A stretch of 64,000 nt of DNA from Pseudomonas fluorescens (GCF_000730425.1 NZ_CP008896.1:1488001-1552000); one strand, 5' to 3'; positions 8,936 to 18,494 are shown, counted from the first letter of the stretch. Notes: generated by a model from the letters alone, not told the origin. Program-made: numbers and translations.

Positions 8936-10561
8936 ATGTCAGAACGTGCTCAACCCCTGGACGCCTTACCTGGCGCCACTGTCAGCAGCAAGGAGTCGCA
9001 AAAGGTCATTTTCGCCTCGTCCCTGGGGACGGTGTTCGAGTGGTACGACTTTTTCCTCTACGGCGCCCTGGCGGCGGTCATCAGCAAGCAATTCTTCGCC
9101 GGGGTCAACGACACCACGGCCTTTATCTTCGCCCTGATGGCCTTTGCCGCCGGCTTCGTGGTGCGGCCATTCGGCGCGCTGGTGTTCGGCCGCCTCGGGG
9201 ACATGATCGGGCGCAAGTACACCTTCCTCGCCACCATCGTCCTGATGGGCGTGGCAACCTTCTGTGTGGGCCTGCTGCCCACCTACGCCAGTATCGGCAT
9301 CGCCGCGCCGATCATCCTGGTTGTGCTGCGCATGCTCCAGGGCCTGGCCCTGGGCGGTGAATACGGTGGCGCCGCGACCTATGTCGCCGAGCACGCGCCC
9401 CAAGGCAAACGCGGCTTCCACACCAGCTGGATACAATCCACCGCGACCCTCGGCCTGCTGCTGTCCCTACTGGTGGTATTGGCCTGCCGCTACTTCACCG
9501 GCGATCAATTTGAAGTCTGGGGCTGGCGCCTGCCGTTCCTGCTGTCCATCGTGCTGCTGGGGATTTCCACCTGGATCCGCCTGAGCCTGCACGAATCGCC
9601 CGCCTTCCTGAAAATGAAAGAGGAAGGCAAGGCCAGCAAGGCGCCGATCCGTGAGTCGTTCGGCAACTGGGAAAACCTCAAGGTGGTGCTGATTGCCCTG
9701 TTCAGCATCAACGCCGGCCAGGCCGTGACCTTCTATGCCGCACAGTTCTACGTGCTGTTCTTCCTGACCCAGTTCCTGAAAATGGACCCGGCCCTGGCCA
9801 ATATGCTGTTGATCATCAGCGTGGTGATTGGCGCACCGTTCTTTATCTTCTTCGGCTGGCTGTCGGATAAATGGGGGCGCAAGCCGGTACTGATGGTCGG
9901 CCTGCTGCTGGCCACGGCGCTGTACTTCCCGATCTTCAAGGGCCTGGCCCACTACACTAACCCGGCAATGGACCAGGCCAGCCGCCAGGCCCCGATCACC
10001 GTACTGGCGGACCCGGCCACCTGCACCTTCCAGTTCGACCCGGTGGGCAAGGCGCGGTTTGATAGCCCATGCGACAAGGTCAAGACCTTCCTGGTCAAAC
10101 AGGGCCTGCCCTACAGCAGCGAAGCCGCACCTGCCGGCAGCGCCGTGCAAGTCAGCATCGGCGATGTACGCATCGATGGCTACGACGAAGATGCCCTGCG
10201 CGGCGCCGTGACCCTGGCCGGCTACCCGAAATCGGCGGACGTGGCCCAGGTCAACAAAACCATGGTGGTGGTGCTGATCGTCGCCCTGATCCTGATCGCT
10301 GCAATGTGCTACGGCCCCCTGGCCGCGCTGATGGTGGAACTGTTCCCGACGCGCATCCGCTATACCTCCATGTCCCTGCCCTACCACATCGGTAACGGCT
10401 GGTTTGGCGGGTTCCTGCCGACGGTGTCATTTGCCTTGGTGGTGTACACCGGCGATATCTTCTACGGGTTGTGGTACCCGGTGGTGATTACCGGGGTGAG
10501 CCTGATCGTCGGGCTGCTGTGCCTGAAGGAAACCAAGAACGTGGATCTGGATAACAACTGA
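8936..10561 (+). CDS. MHS-family MFS transporter with a large loop insertion
   Basis: 541 residues. The signature VFEWYDFFLYG near residue 35 and GRLGDMIGRKYTF identify the metabolite:H+ symporter branch of MFS (ProP, ShiA, KgtP relatives). It is about 100 residues longer than the usual 430-440. The extra segment lies at about residues 345-440, between the transmembrane segments after GWLSDKWGRKPVLM and before VVVLIVALILIAAMCYG; it is hydrophilic and contains two cysteines. MHS members carry organic acids, betaines or shikimate with protons. Probably co-transcribed with the GMC oxidoreductase gene; substrate unknown. Confidence 0.88.
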   Translation: MSERAQPLDALPGATVSSKESQKVIFASSLGTVFEWYDFFLYGALAAVISKQFFAGVNDTTAFIFALMAFAAGFVVRPFGALVFGRLGDMIGRKYTFLATIVLMGVATFCVGLLPTYASIGIAAPIILVVLRMLQGLALGGEYGGAATYVAEHAPQGKRGFHTSWIQSTATLGLLLSLLVVLACRYFTGDQFEVWGWRLPFLLSIVLLGISTWIRLSLHESPAFLKMKEEGKASKAPIRESFGNWENLKVVLIALFSINAGQAVTFYAAQFYVLFFLTQFLKMDPALANMLLIISVVIGAPFFIFFGWLSDKWGRKPVLMVGLLLATALYFPIFKGLAHYTNPAMDQASRQAPITVLADPATCTFQFDPVGKARFDSPCDKVKTFLVKQGLPYSSEAAPAGSAVQVSIGDVRIDGYDEDALRGAVTLAGYPKSADVAQVNKTMVVVLIVALILIAAMCYGPLAALMVELFPTRIRYTSMSLPYHIGNGWFGGFLPTVSFALVVYTGDIFYGLWYPVVITGVSLIVGLLCLKETKNVDLDNN

Positions 10562-10585
10562 TATCCCGCAAACACTGTAGACCCC

Positions 10586-10676
10586 TTGTGGGAGCGGGCT
10601 TGCCCGTGATTGCGGTGGATCAGTCAATACATCTAGTGACTGACACCGCGTCATCGCGGGCAAGCCCGCTCCCACA
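10586..10676. repeat. REP pair (inverted)
   Basis: TTGTGGGAGCGGGCTTGCCCG copy and its reverse complement about 45 bases apart, between the MHS transporter gene and topB. This is the 'GTGGGAGCGGGCTTGC' subfamily. Confidence 0.85.
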
Positions 10677-10790
10677 TTGGTTTCCCGGCTCCCACACAAA
10701 TTGCTGTATATCCATCCAGATAAAGGTTGCTCAATTCTCTTCTTTTGCCCATTCTGCTTGCCATTCAACTGTGTAACGAATGGGCTGAGC

Positions 10791-12740
10791 ATGCGGCTGT
10801 TCCTCTGTGAAAAACCCTCCCAGGCCAAGGATATCGCGGCTGTGCTCGGTGCCAGGCGCCGGGGTGACGGTTGCTGGCTGGGCACCGACGTCACCGTCAC
10901 CTGGTGCATCGGCCACCTGCTGGAAACCGCCCCACCCGATGCCTACGACGCCAAGTACAAGCGCTGGGTGCTGGCCGACCTGCCCATCGTCCCGGAAAAA
11001 TGGAAGATGACGGTCAAACCCAAGACCGCCGGCCAGTTCAAGGCCGTCAAGCGCCTGCTGGGGGAAGCCCGGGAACTGGTCATTGCCACGGATGCCGACC
11101 GCGAAGGCGAGATGATCGCCCGGGAGTTGGTGGAGCATTGCCGCTATCGCGGGCCGATCCAACGCCTGTGGCTGTCGGCGCTGGACGATGCCTCGATCCG
11201 CAAGGCCCTGGCCTCGTTGAAACCTGGTGCGGACACCTTCAGCCTCTATCATTCGGCCCTCGGCCGTTCCCGTGCCGACTGGCTGATCGGCATGAACATG
11301 AGCCGCCTGTTTACCCTGCTCGGCCGCCAATCCGGTTATCAGGGCGTGTTGCCGGTGGGTCGGGTGCAAACCCCGACCCTGCGCCTGGTGGTGGATCGAG
11401 ACCGCAGCATTGCCGACTTCGTCCCGGTGGCTTACTGGGCGATCGATGTCGAACTGCTGCATCAGCAGATGAGTTTTATCGCCCAATGGCGTGCCGCCGA
11501 CGATGTCTGTGATGACCAGGGCCGCTGCCTCAACCCAGAACAGGCACAACAGGCAGCGACGGCGATGAGCAATGCCGCCAGTGCGCGCCTGGTGAAGCTG
11601 CGTACCGAACGCATGCGCGAAGTGGCGCCCCTGCCCTTTGACCTGGGCACCCTGCAGGAAATCTGCTCGAAGAAACTCGGCCTTGGTGCCCAGGAAACCC
11701 TGGATATCGCCCAGTCCCTCTACGAAACCCACAAGGTCATCACCTACCCGCGCAGTGACTGTGGCTACCTGCCCGTGAGCCAGCACGGCGACGCAGCGAC
11801 TATTCTCGCGGCTCTGGGACGCGCCGATCCGGCGGTGAACGCACTGGTGCCGTACCTCGATGCGCAGCGCCGTTCCCGCGCCTGGAACGACGCCAAGGTC
11901 AGCGCCCACCACGGCATCATCCCCACCGGCGCCGGCAAGGACCTGGCCCAGTTGCCCGGCAAGCACCGCGCCGTCTATACCTTGATCCGCGCCCGTTACC
12001 TGGCGCAGTTTTTGCCCAACCACGAATACGACCGCACCCAGGCAGATTTCGATTGTGCCGGCGAGGCCTTGCGTGCAGTAGGCAAAGTGGTGGTAGAGCC
12101 TGGCTGGAAGCGCGCATTGCCCGAAGCCCTGGCACCGAGCAAGGGCCGCGAGGCGCCGGCCCCGCAACCCTTGCCGCCGTTGGTGCAGGGCCATGATTAC
12201 GGCGTGGCGAAGGTCAACCTCAAGGATTTGTGGACCCAACCGCCCAAGCCCTTCACCGAGGGCGACCTGATCAAGGCGATGAAGAACGTGGCCAAGTTGG
12301 TGGAAGACCCGCGGCTCAAGCAAAAACTCAAGGACACCACCGGCATTGGCACCGAAGCGACACGGGCGGGGATCATCCAGGGCCTGCTGGACCGTGGCTA
12401 CCTAGTAAAGAACGGCAAGGCGCTGTCAGCCACGCCGGCGGCCTTCAGCCTGATCGACGCAGTGCCACGGGCGATTGCCGACCCCGGCACTACCGCGATC
12501 TGGGAGCAGGCCCTGGACATGGTGCAAAGCGGTGAGATGAGCCTGGAGACGTTCGTTGCCAAGCAGGCGGCCTGGATGAGCAAGCAGGTGGCGCGTTGCA
12601 ATGGCATGCAGATGATCATCAGCGGTCCGGCCAGCCCGGCAGGTCGTGGCGCCGCCCCCTGGAAGAACAAACGCAAGCCGGCCAAGCGCAAGGCCGCTGC
12701 GAGCCCGAAACGGGCGGCAAAACCAGCAAGCAAGGGTTAA
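10791..12740 (+). CDS. topB: DNA topoisomerase III
   Basis: 649 residues, close to E. coli TopB (653). The start at 10791 (MRLFLCEKPSQAKDIA) is fixed by homology; earlier in-frame codons are leader. TOPRIM domain at residues 1-150 with the acidic DADREGEM motif near 100; catalytic Tyr319 in ITYPRSDCGYLP. The C-terminal 40 residues are Lys/Arg/Ala-rich, as in many proteobacterial type IA enzymes, and probably bind DNA. It decatenates replication intermediates by passing single strands. No operon partner; the CBS protein follows after 123 bases. Confidence 0.95.
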   Translation: MRLFLCEKPSQAKDIAAVLGARRRGDGCWLGTDVTVTWCIGHLLETAPPDAYDAKYKRWVLADLPIVPEKWKMTVKPKTAGQFKAVKRLLGEARELVIATDADREGEMIARELVEHCRYRGPIQRLWLSALDDASIRKALASLKPGADTFSLYHSALGRSRADWLIGMNMSRLFTLLGRQSGYQGVLPVGRVQTPTLRLVVDRDRSIADFVPVAYWAIDVELLHQQMSFIAQWRAADDVCDDQGRCLNPEQAQQAATAMSNAASARLVKLRTERMREVAPLPFDLGTLQEICSKKLGLGAQETLDIAQSLYETHKVITYPRSDCGYLPVSQHGDAATILAALGRADPAVNALVPYLDAQRRSRAWNDAKVSAHHGIIPTGAGKDLAQLPGKHRAVYTLIRARYLAQFLPNHEYDRTQADFDCAGEALRAVGKVVVEPGWKRALPEALAPSKGREAPAPQPLPPLVQGHDYGVAKVNLKDLWTQPPKPFTEGDLIKAMKNVAKLVEDPRLKQKLKDTTGIGTEATRAGIIQGLLDRGYLVKNGKALSATPAAFSLIDAVPRAIADPGTTAIWEQALDMVQSGEMSLETFVAKQAAWMSKQVARCNGMQMIISGPASPAGRGAAPWKNKRKPAKRKAAASPKRAAKPASKG

Positions 12741-12863
12741 ATGGCGGAAAAAATCCGCACAATGACGCTTTTTGACGGGATATACGCCGCTTTGGGTCTT
12801 GCTCCAGCGCCTGCGGTCTAGGATTCTGTAGGAACGGCCTAATAACAACACCGGGTGGACACC

Positions 12864-13304
12864 ATGAAAACCGTCGCACAGTTGCTCAAGTCCAAGGACC
12901 AGAAAAATCAGAGCGTGCATACCATCAAGTCGGATCAGACCGTGATGGAAGCGCTGATACTGATGGGCGAAAAAAACGTCGGCGCCTTGCCCGTAGTAGA
13001 TGATGGCAAGGTTATTGGGGTGATCAGCGAACGTGACTATGCTCGCAAGCTGGTCCTCAAAGGCCGCTCCTCAGCGACAACCGCCGTCAAAGAGATCATG
13101 AGTTCACCAGTGATTACCGTTAACACTCATCAAAGTGTCGAGCAGTGCATGGGCATCATGACCAATGGCCACCTGCGCCACCTGCCCGTGGTGGAGGATG
13201 GAAAACTGCTGGGCCTGCTGTCCATCGGTGACCTGGTCAAGGAAGCCATCGCAGAGCAAGCGGCCTTGATCCAGCAGCTGGAGCAGTACATCCGCGGCGA
13301 ATGA
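12864..13304 (+). CDS. Two-CBS-domain protein
   Basis: 146 residues made of two CBS motifs (about 10-65 and 75-135), with VISERDYARK and LLSIGDLVKEAI as the conserved helix segments. Start chosen at ATG 12864, preceded by GGGTGG; GTG at 12855 is less well placed. Free-standing CBS pairs bind adenosyl ligands (AMP, ATP, SAM) and act as energy or redox sensors. Conserved in Pseudomonas; partner protein unknown. Confidence 0.88.
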   Translation: MKTVAQLLKSKDQKNQSVHTIKSDQTVMEALILMGEKNVGALPVVDDGKVIGVISERDYARKLVLKGRSSATTAVKEIMSSPVITVNTHQSVEQCMGIMTNGHLRHLPVVEDGKLLGLLSIGDLVKEAIAEQAALIQQLEQYIRGE

Positions 13305-13321
13305 GAACACCACAAATCCAA

Positions 13322-13405
13322 TGTAGGAGCGGCTTGCCGGCGATGGAAACACCTCGGTGTGTCAGTTAAACCGAGTTGATGCCATCGCCGGCAAGCAGCT
13401 CCTAC
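13322..13405. repeat. REP pair (inverted)
   Basis: TGTAGGAGCGGCTTGCCGGCGATG and its reverse complement, about 35 bases apart, after the CBS gene. It occupies the first part of a 578-base gap. Confidence 0.85.
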
Positions 13406-13488
13406 GCCGGGTAAACACCCGACCCGCTAGCACAAAAAATGACGCCTAAGTCACCTCCCCCCGTAGTTCTCCCCTCCCGGCAAAAATT

Positions 13489-13518
13489 TATGTAGTGAAC
13501 AAAAATAATCACTACATA
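13489..13518. promoter_or_regulatory. Perfect 10-base dyad TATGTAGTGA-N10-TCACTACATA
   Basis: Left arm 13489-13498, right arm 13509-13518, AT-only spacer except one C. The arms match exactly. The site lies 365 bases upstream of the small protein gene at 13883, in otherwise non-coding DNA, and resembles an operator for a dimeric regulator. It could also form a weak hairpin. No known regulator site was recognised. Confidence 0.5.
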
Positions 13519-13882
13519 ACCGTTGACGTAACCATTTTGACCTTGCATGATTCAGACGTCTCCCGGATCGGGAGCGTTGGTAACAAGCGTTTTGAACAGG
13601 CTCGTCTGACCGCCGAGCTGTTTTTCCGGATGTACACTGCCCACAAGGCAGATTGATGAAGCTGACCGGCCCGAAAGGATCGGTACAAGAAGCTCAAATG
13701 CTGCTTGTCTTCGTTATGAAACCATTGCGTAGCAGTTCATCAGAAACACTACATGCATCAGGTTCAAGACCCTGCCCGTATTCGGCAGACCGTTACTGAC
13801 GCCCGGTTTTCGCAACCGGAGACAACTTAAAAGTGTATTAACGAATCAACTGAAGATCGCCAACTGGTCAAGGGGCTTACAC
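13519..13882 (+). other. Non-coding stretch, possible structured leader or small RNA
   Basis: No credible ORF. Three short hairpins can be drawn on the plus strand: CTCCCG-gat-CGGGAG (13560-13574), CTGCC-N7-GGCAG (13772-13788) and CCGGTT-ttcgc-AACCGG (13803-13819). The last lies about 60 bases before the ATG of the downstream gene. This could be a long 5' untranslated region of that gene or an independent small RNA. I recognise no Rfam family. Confidence 0.35.
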
Positions 13883-14212
13883 ATGAATCTGAACAACCAA
13901 CCAACTATCGACGAATTGGCTGAGATGTTCGCAGCGCAGAAAGACACACTCGACGACCATATCCTGTGGATTGGCAAATCGGGCGAAGTGCAAATTGACT
14001 GCCTGGCGCCCCATACCGAAGAAGCCGAGTTCGACCGCAATAACCGTGAACTGGCGGCGCGCCTGAAGATGTACCGCCGTGGCCAGGGTTATGTCGGCAA
14101 AAAAGCGGCTGCCGATCGCAACTTTATCGAGCAAGTATTCGACACGCTTAACAATGCCTGGGAGTCCTTCAAGGACAACTCGCAAGTTAAAGTGATTGAC
14201 CGCTACTACTAA
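13883..14212 (+). CDS. Conserved small protein of unknown function
   Basis: 109 residues, soluble, mixed alpha/beta, acidic in the first half (DELAEMFAAQKDTLDDHILWIG) with a basic middle (LKMYRRGQGYVGKK). No signal peptide, membrane segment or recognisable domain. The start at 13883 is the first ATG after a stop and fits codon use. It sits behind a long non-coding leader and before a REP pair, so it is probably transcribed alone. I do not recognise a function. Confidence 0.75.
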   Translation: MNLNNQPTIDELAEMFAAQKDTLDDHILWIGKSGEVQIDCLAPHTEEAEFDRNNRELAARLKMYRRGQGYVGKKAAADRNFIEQVFDTLNNAWESFKDNSQVKVIDRYY

Positions 14213-14227
14213 AAACTATTTGCCCTT

Positions 14228-14317
14228 TGTAGGAGCTGGCTTGCCAGCGATGACGGTTTAACTATCAACACTGTTGTTGAATGTTAGACAGCTATCGCCG
14301 GCAAGCCCGCTCCTACA
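14228..14317. repeat. REP pair (inverted)
   Basis: TGTAGGAGCTGGCTTGCCAGCGATG and an opposed copy ending CCCGCTCCTACA, between the convergent ends of the 109-residue protein gene and dhcR. Confidence 0.85.
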
Positions 14318-14332
14318 GTTGTTTGTGCAGAC

Positions 14333-15235
14333 TTAAATACCGGGAAAGCGTCCCTTCCCCGCTTCGTCCCTGAAGATATCGAACAGGGCTTGCGCCGCCG
14401 CCGACAGTTCATGCCCCGGCTTGGTCAGGACGCCAATCGGTCGCTCAATCACCGGGTCACACAAGGTGATGCAATGGGCACCCGCTTCTTCCATCTGCTG
14501 TGCGCACAACGCTGGCACAGCGCTGACGCCCAGGCCACTGGCTACCATCTTGCCGACAGTTGCCAATTGATGGCTTTCCAACGCTACCGGCAGCTTCATC
14601 TGCAATGCACCCAGATGCTCTTCCAACATCACCCGTACCGTGGAAGGCCGTTGCAAGGTAATGAAGGGGTGCGCCAGCAGGGTTTGCCAAGCGATCTCGG
14701 ACATGTGCGCCAACGGCGAGTCACCGGGCACTACCGCGACAAAGCGGTCCAGGTACAAAGGGGTAAAGAACAGTGATGAGCCCGCAGTTGGCTCGAACGC
14801 CACCCCCAGTTCGACCTGGCGATCGCGGACCATTTCCAGCACCTGTTCGTTGATCAAATCGTGCACGGTGACATTGACCTGGGGAAACCGCGCTCGAAAG
14901 ATCTTCAGGATCGGCGGCAGCAGGTTGCCGGCAAACGACGGCATCGCCGCCACCGTCACCCGCCCGCGCTGCAGGGTGAAACGCTGACGCAATTCATCCT
15001 CGGCATTGTCCCAATCGGCAATCAATCGACGGGCCAGGGGCAGCAGGGATTCGCCTTCAGGAGTCAGCGCGACATTGCGCGTATTGCGGCTGAACAGCCG
15101 CCCGCCCAAACCTTCTTCCAGGCCCTTGATGGTCAAGCTCAGCGCCGACTGGGACAAATGCAGGCGCTCACAGGCGGCGGCGAAACTTAAGGTTTGGGCC
15201 ACGGCAAGGAAGGCCCGCATCTGTTTAACTGTCAT
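14333..15235 (-). CDS. dhcR: LysR-family regulator of the dhcAB-atoB genes
   Basis: 300 residues from ATG 15235 ([18 protein letters not shown]), with GGAG upstream; a start at 15259 lacks support. Helix-turn-helix at residues 17-40 ([21 protein letters not shown]), LysR substrate domain from about 90. It is divergent from the CoA-transferase genes, matching my recollection of dhcR (PA1998) beside dhcA/dhcB/atoB in P. aeruginosa, where the operon is needed for carnitine use. A perfect TGTTTTTTA dyad lies between the two start codons. The effector is not known from sequence. Confidence 0.82.
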   Translation of the reverse strand: MTVKQMRAFLAVAQTLSFAAACERLHLSQSALSLTIKGLEEGLGGRLFSRNTRNVALTPEGESLLPLARRLIADWDNAEDELRQRFTLQRGRVTVAAMPSFAGNLLPPILKIFRARFPQVNVTVHDLINEQVLEMVRDRQVELGVAFEPTAGSSLFFTPLYLDRFVAVVPGDSPLAHMSEIAWQTLLAHPFITLQRPSTVRVMLEEHLGALQMKLPVALESHQLATVGKMVASGLGVSAVPALCAQQMEEAGAHCITLCDPVIERPIGVLTKPGHELSAAAQALFDIFRDEAGKGRFPGI

Positions 15236-15265
15236 GGCACTGCTCCAGAACACGACCAATTGTCC

Positions 15266-15296
15266 TGTTTTTTAAATCAATCAATCCTAAAAAACA
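15266..15296. promoter_or_regulatory. Inverted repeat TGTTTTTTA-N13-TAAAAAACA, likely DhcR site
   Basis: Perfect 9-base arms at 15266-15274 and 15288-15296 in the dhcR/dhcA intergenic region. Length and position suit a LysR-family recognition site controlling both directions. Confidence 0.6.
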
Positions 15297-15367
15297 ACTT
15301 AACAAATCAATCCGTCGGCGCAACACTCGACTTACTGGCTAGACCACAAACAATAAAAGAGGTGCAT

Positions 15368-16066
15368 ATGGCAGGTTTCGATAAACGCGTGGCGTCCTAT
15401 GAAGAAGCGCTGGCAGGCCTGGAAGACGGCATGACCGTACTCTCCGGTGGTTTTGGCCTGTGCGGCATCCCGGAAAACCTCATTGCCGAAATCAAGCGCA
15501 AAGGCACCCGCGACCTGACCGTGGTTTCCAACAACTGCGGCGTTGACGGTTTCGGCCTGGGTGTATTGCTCGAAGAAAAACAGATCAGCAAGGTCATCGC
15601 CTCCTACGTCGGTGAAAACGCCCTGTTCGAGAAGCAACTGCTCAGCGGTGAAATCGAAGTGGTACTGACGCCCCAAGGCACCCTCGCAGAAAAGATGCGC
15701 GCAGGCGGCGCCGGCATTCCGGCGTTCTTTACCGCCACCGGTGTTGGCACGCCCGTCGCCGAAGGCAAGGAAACCCGTGAGTTCAACGGGCGCCCATACC
15801 TGATGGAAGAATCCATCACCGGTGATTTCGCCATCGTCAAAGGCTGGAAAGCCGACCATTTCGGCAACGTGATCTACCGCCACACCGCCCAGAACTTCAA
15901 CCCGCTGGCCGCCACCGCCGGCAAGATCACCGTGGTCGAAGTCGAGGAAATCGTCGAACCGGGCGAGCTGGACCCGGCGCAGATCCACACCCCTGGCATC
16001 TACGTCGACCGGATTATCTGCGGCACCTTCGAGAAGCGTATCGAACAGCGCACTGTACGCAAGTAA
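15368..16066 (+). CDS. dhcA: CoA-transferase subunit A (dehydrocarnitine / 3-oxoacid type)
   Basis: 232 residues, ATG preceded by AGAGGT. The family I CoA-transferase alpha-subunit pattern is clear: [19 protein letters not shown] near residues 20-40 and the glycine-rich [24 protein letters not shown]. It pairs with the beta subunit 34 bases downstream. In P. aeruginosa the orthologous pair is reported as dehydrocarnitine CoA-transferase; other databases name the same family 3-oxoacid (acetoacetate:succinyl) CoA-transferase ScoA. Next to atoB, it would feed 3-oxoacyl-CoA into thiolysis. Exact acyl preference is inferred. Confidence 0.85.
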   Translation: MAGFDKRVASYEEALAGLEDGMTVLSGGFGLCGIPENLIAEIKRKGTRDLTVVSNNCGVDGFGLGVLLEEKQISKVIASYVGENALFEKQLLSGEIEVVLTPQGTLAEKMRAGGAGIPAFFTATGVGTPVAEGKETREFNGRPYLMEESITGDFAIVKGWKADHFGNVIYRHTAQNFNPLAATAGKITVVEVEEIVEPGELDPAQIHTPGIYVDRIICGTFEKRIEQRTVRK

Positions 16067-16100
16067 CCTGCCTCCAGCCCGAACAATAAGGACACATAAA

Positions 16101-16760
16101 ATGGCTCTTACCCGCGAACAAATGGCTCAACGCGTCGCCCGCGAAATGCAGGATGGTTTCTACGTCAACCTCGGCATCGGCATCCCGACCCTGGTGGCCA
16201 ACTACATTCCCGACGGTATGGAAGTGATGTTGCAATCGGAAAACGGCCTGCTGGGCATGGGGCCGTTTCCTACCGAAGACACCATCGATGCCGACATGAT
16301 CAACGCCGGCAAGCAGACCGTCACCGCACGTATCGGCGCATCGATCTTTTCCTCGGCCGAATCGTTCGCGATGATTCGCGGCGGCCACGTTGACCTCACG
16401 GTACTCGGCGCCTTTGAGGTGGACGTACACGGCAACATCGCCTCTTGGATGATCCCCGGCAAGCTGGTCAAGGGCATGGGCGGCGCCATGGACCTGGTGG
16501 CCGGTGCAGAAAACATCATCGTGATCATGACCCACGCGTCCAAGGACGGTGAGTCCAAGTTGCTCAACCAGTGCAGCCTGCCGCTGACCGGCGCCAACTG
16601 CATCAAGCGCGTGCTCACGGACCTGGCGTACCTGGAAATCGAAAATGGCGCTTTTGTCCTCAAGGAACGCGCACCTGGCGTCAGCGTTGAAGAGATTGTG
16701 AGCAAGACCGCCGGTAAACTGATCGTCCCGGACCACGTTCCAGAAATGCACTTCCAGTGA
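16101..16760 (+). CDS. dhcB: CoA-transferase subunit B
   Basis: 219 residues, preceded by AAGGA. The catalytic glutamate of family I CoA-transferases is Glu47 in the [12 protein letters not shown] motif, which forms the glutamyl-CoA thioester. The C-terminal [18 protein letters not shown] is typical of beta subunits. It forms a heteromer with the upstream subunit A and precedes the thiolase by 11 bases, so the three genes are one operon under the divergent LysR regulator. Confidence 0.87.
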   Translation: MALTREQMAQRVAREMQDGFYVNLGIGIPTLVANYIPDGMEVMLQSENGLLGMGPFPTEDTIDADMINAGKQTVTARIGASIFSSAESFAMIRGGHVDLTVLGAFEVDVHGNIASWMIPGKLVKGMGGAMDLVAGAENIIVIMTHASKDGESKLLNQCSLPLTGANCIKRVLTDLAYLEIENGAFVLKERAPGVSVEEIVSKTAGKLIVPDHVPEMHFQ

Positions 16761-16771
16761 GGACAGATTCC

Positions 16772-17953
16772 ATGCAAGACGTCGTGATTGTTGCTGCCAC
16801 CCGCACCGCCGTGGGCAGCTTTCAAGGGGCCCTGGCCGGCATCCCGGCACCGGAACTGGGCGCCGCGGTAATCCGCCGCCTGCTGGAGCAGACGGGCCTG
16901 GACCCAGCGCTTGTGGATGAAGTGATCCTCGGCCAGGTACTGACCGCAGGCTCAGGCCAGAACCCGGCGCGCCAGGCGTCGATCCTCGCCGGCCTGCCGC
17001 ACGCGGTGCCGAGCCTGACCTTGAACAAGGTCTGCGGCTCAGGCCTCAAGGCCCTGCACCTAGGCGCCCAGGCCATCCGTTGCGGTGACGCCGAAGTGAT
17101 CATCGCCGGCGGCATGGAAAACATGAGCCTGGCCCCCTACGTGCTGCCCGCCGTCCGCACGGGATTGCGCATGGGCCACGCGAAGATGGTCGACAGCATG
17201 ATCACCGACGGCCTGTGGGATGCGTTCAACGACTACCACATGGGCATCACCGCCGAGAACCTGGTGGACAAGTACGGTATCAGCCGTGAAGCCCAGGATG
17301 CTTTCGCCGCAGCCTCCCAGCAAAAAGCCGCCGCCGCGATTGAAACCGGGCGCTTTGCCGATGAAATCACCCCCATCCTGATTCCCCAGCGCAAGGGCGA
17401 CCCGATTGCCTTTGCCGTGGACGAGCAGCCTCGCGCCGGCACCACCGCCGAGTCACTGGGCAAGCTCAAGCCAGCCTTCAAGAAAGACGGCAGCGTGACT
17501 GCCGGCAACGCGTCGAGCCTTAACGACGGTGCCGCCGCAGTGCTGCTGATGAGCGCCAATAAAGCCAAGGCGCTCGGCTTGCCGGTCCTGGCACGTATCG
17601 CCAGTTACGCCAATGCGGGCGTCGACCCGGCGATCATGGGTATTGGCCCGGTATCCGCCACCCGTCGCTGCCTGGACAAAGCCGGCTGGCAACTGACCGA
17701 CCTCGACCTGATCGAAGCCAACGAAGCGTTTGCTGCCCAGGCGCTGGCGGTGGGCAAGGAACTGCAATGGGATGCGGCCAAGGTCAACGTCAACGGCGGC
17801 GCCATTGCCATTGGCCACCCGATTGGTGCCTCAGGTTGCCGCGTGCTGGTGACCCTGCTGCACGAAATGATCAAACGCGATGCCAAGAAAGGCCTGGCCA
17901 CCTTGTGCATCGGCGGCGGCCAGGGCGTGGCACTGGCCCTCGAACGCAACTGA
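16772..17953 (+). CDS. atoB: Acetyl-CoA C-acetyltransferase (thiolase)
   Basis: 393 residues from ATG 16772 ([17 protein letters not shown]), with GAGGA upstream. Thiolase active-site residues are visible: Cys88 in [10 protein letters not shown], His in [10 protein letters not shown] (about 350) and Cys in LCIGGGQG (about 379). It splits acetoacetyl-CoA or a similar 3-oxoacyl-CoA made by the CoA-transferase into acetyl-CoA. A Rho-independent terminator follows 20 bases after the stop and closes the operon. Confidence 0.93.
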   Translation: MQDVVIVAATRTAVGSFQGALAGIPAPELGAAVIRRLLEQTGLDPALVDEVILGQVLTAGSGQNPARQASILAGLPHAVPSLTLNKVCGSGLKALHLGAQAIRCGDAEVIIAGGMENMSLAPYVLPAVRTGLRMGHAKMVDSMITDGLWDAFNDYHMGITAENLVDKYGISREAQDAFAAASQQKAAAAIETGRFADEITPILIPQRKGDPIAFAVDEQPRAGTTAESLGKLKPAFKKDGSVTAGNASSLNDGAAAVLLMSANKAKALGLPVLARIASYANAGVDPAIMGIGPVSATRRCLDKAGWQLTDLDLIEANEAFAAQALAVGKELQWDAAKVNVNGGAIAIGHPIGASGCRVLVTLLHEMIKRDAKKGLATLCIGGGQGVALALERN

Positions 17954-17973
17954 CTCAACGAGCAACAGGGAAG

Positions 17974-18008
17974 AGGCCTGGCTCCACGAAAAGCCGGGCC
18001 TTTTCTTT
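17974..18008 (+). terminator. Rho-independent terminator after atoB
   Basis: AGGCCTGGCT stem pairs with AGCCGGGCCT (one internal mismatch) around an 8-base loop, followed by TTTCTTT. Confidence 0.8.
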
Positions 18009-18036
18009 AGGTATCTGATTTGCCAACACCCGCCAT

Positions 18037-18064
18037 TGCAGGAGCCGGCTTGCCGGCTCCTGCA
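18037..18064. repeat. REP palindrome
   Basis: Perfect single-copy palindrome TGCAGGAGCCGG-cttg-CCGGCTCCTGCA between the atoB terminator and the end of the thioesterase gene. Confidence 0.85.
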
Positions 18065-18080
18065 GGATGTTCGCCGGCCG

Positions 18081-18494
18081 TTAGGCCGTGGCCAGTGGCA
18101 CGGCAAATACCCCATTGGCCCGCACCACCACCTTCTCCCCTACTTGCAGGCTGACCGTGGCAAACGCCATCTGTCGCCCACGCTTGTGATGCTCCAACTG
18201 CACCTCGATCCACTCGCCCACCTGGACCGCCCCCAGATAATCGAGGGTCATGCTGGCGGTAATCAACGGCAGCGGCGGGTCGCTGGAAAACGCCATGGCA
18301 TAGCCCATGCCTACATCTGCCAGGGTCGCCAACACACCACCATGCACCGTGCCGCGCCCGTTGGCATGACGGTTGTCGGCGCGCAGGCCCAATTGCAACT
18401 GCAGCCCTTCGCCACGGCAATACACTGGGCCCAGCAAGTCCAGGAGCGGGCTGCTGCGGGGCAAGGGAGCAAAACCTTCAGGGACATCAATCAT
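18081..18494 (-). CDS. PaaI-type hotdog-fold thioesterase
   Basis: 137 residues, start preceded by AAGGAAG. The family signature is HGGVLATLADVGMGYA (about 48-63), with a following hotdog strand LITASMTLDYLGAV. PaaI-like enzymes hydrolyse aryl- or acyl-CoA esters and usually act as tetramers. It reads convergently to the dhcAB-atoB operon; a link with acyl-CoA metabolism there is possible but not shown. Confidence 0.85.
   Translation of the reverse strand: MIDVPEGFAPLPRSSPLLDLLGPVYCRGEGLQLQLGLRADNRHANGRGTVHGGVLATLADVGMGYAMAFSSDPPLPLITASMTLDYLGAVQVGEWIEVQLEHHKRGRQMAFATVSLQVGEKVVVRANGVFAVPLATA

Noticed and set aside
10731..12323. 530-codon minus-strand frame across topB
   Set aside because: Antisense shadow produced by GC-skewed codon use of topB, which has clear TOPRIM and catalytic Tyr motifs.
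13512..13697. 61-codon minus-strand frame in the 13.4-13.9 kb gap
   Set aside because: Starts and ends inside hairpin-rich non-coding DNA, no ribosome site, no resemblance to a protein family.
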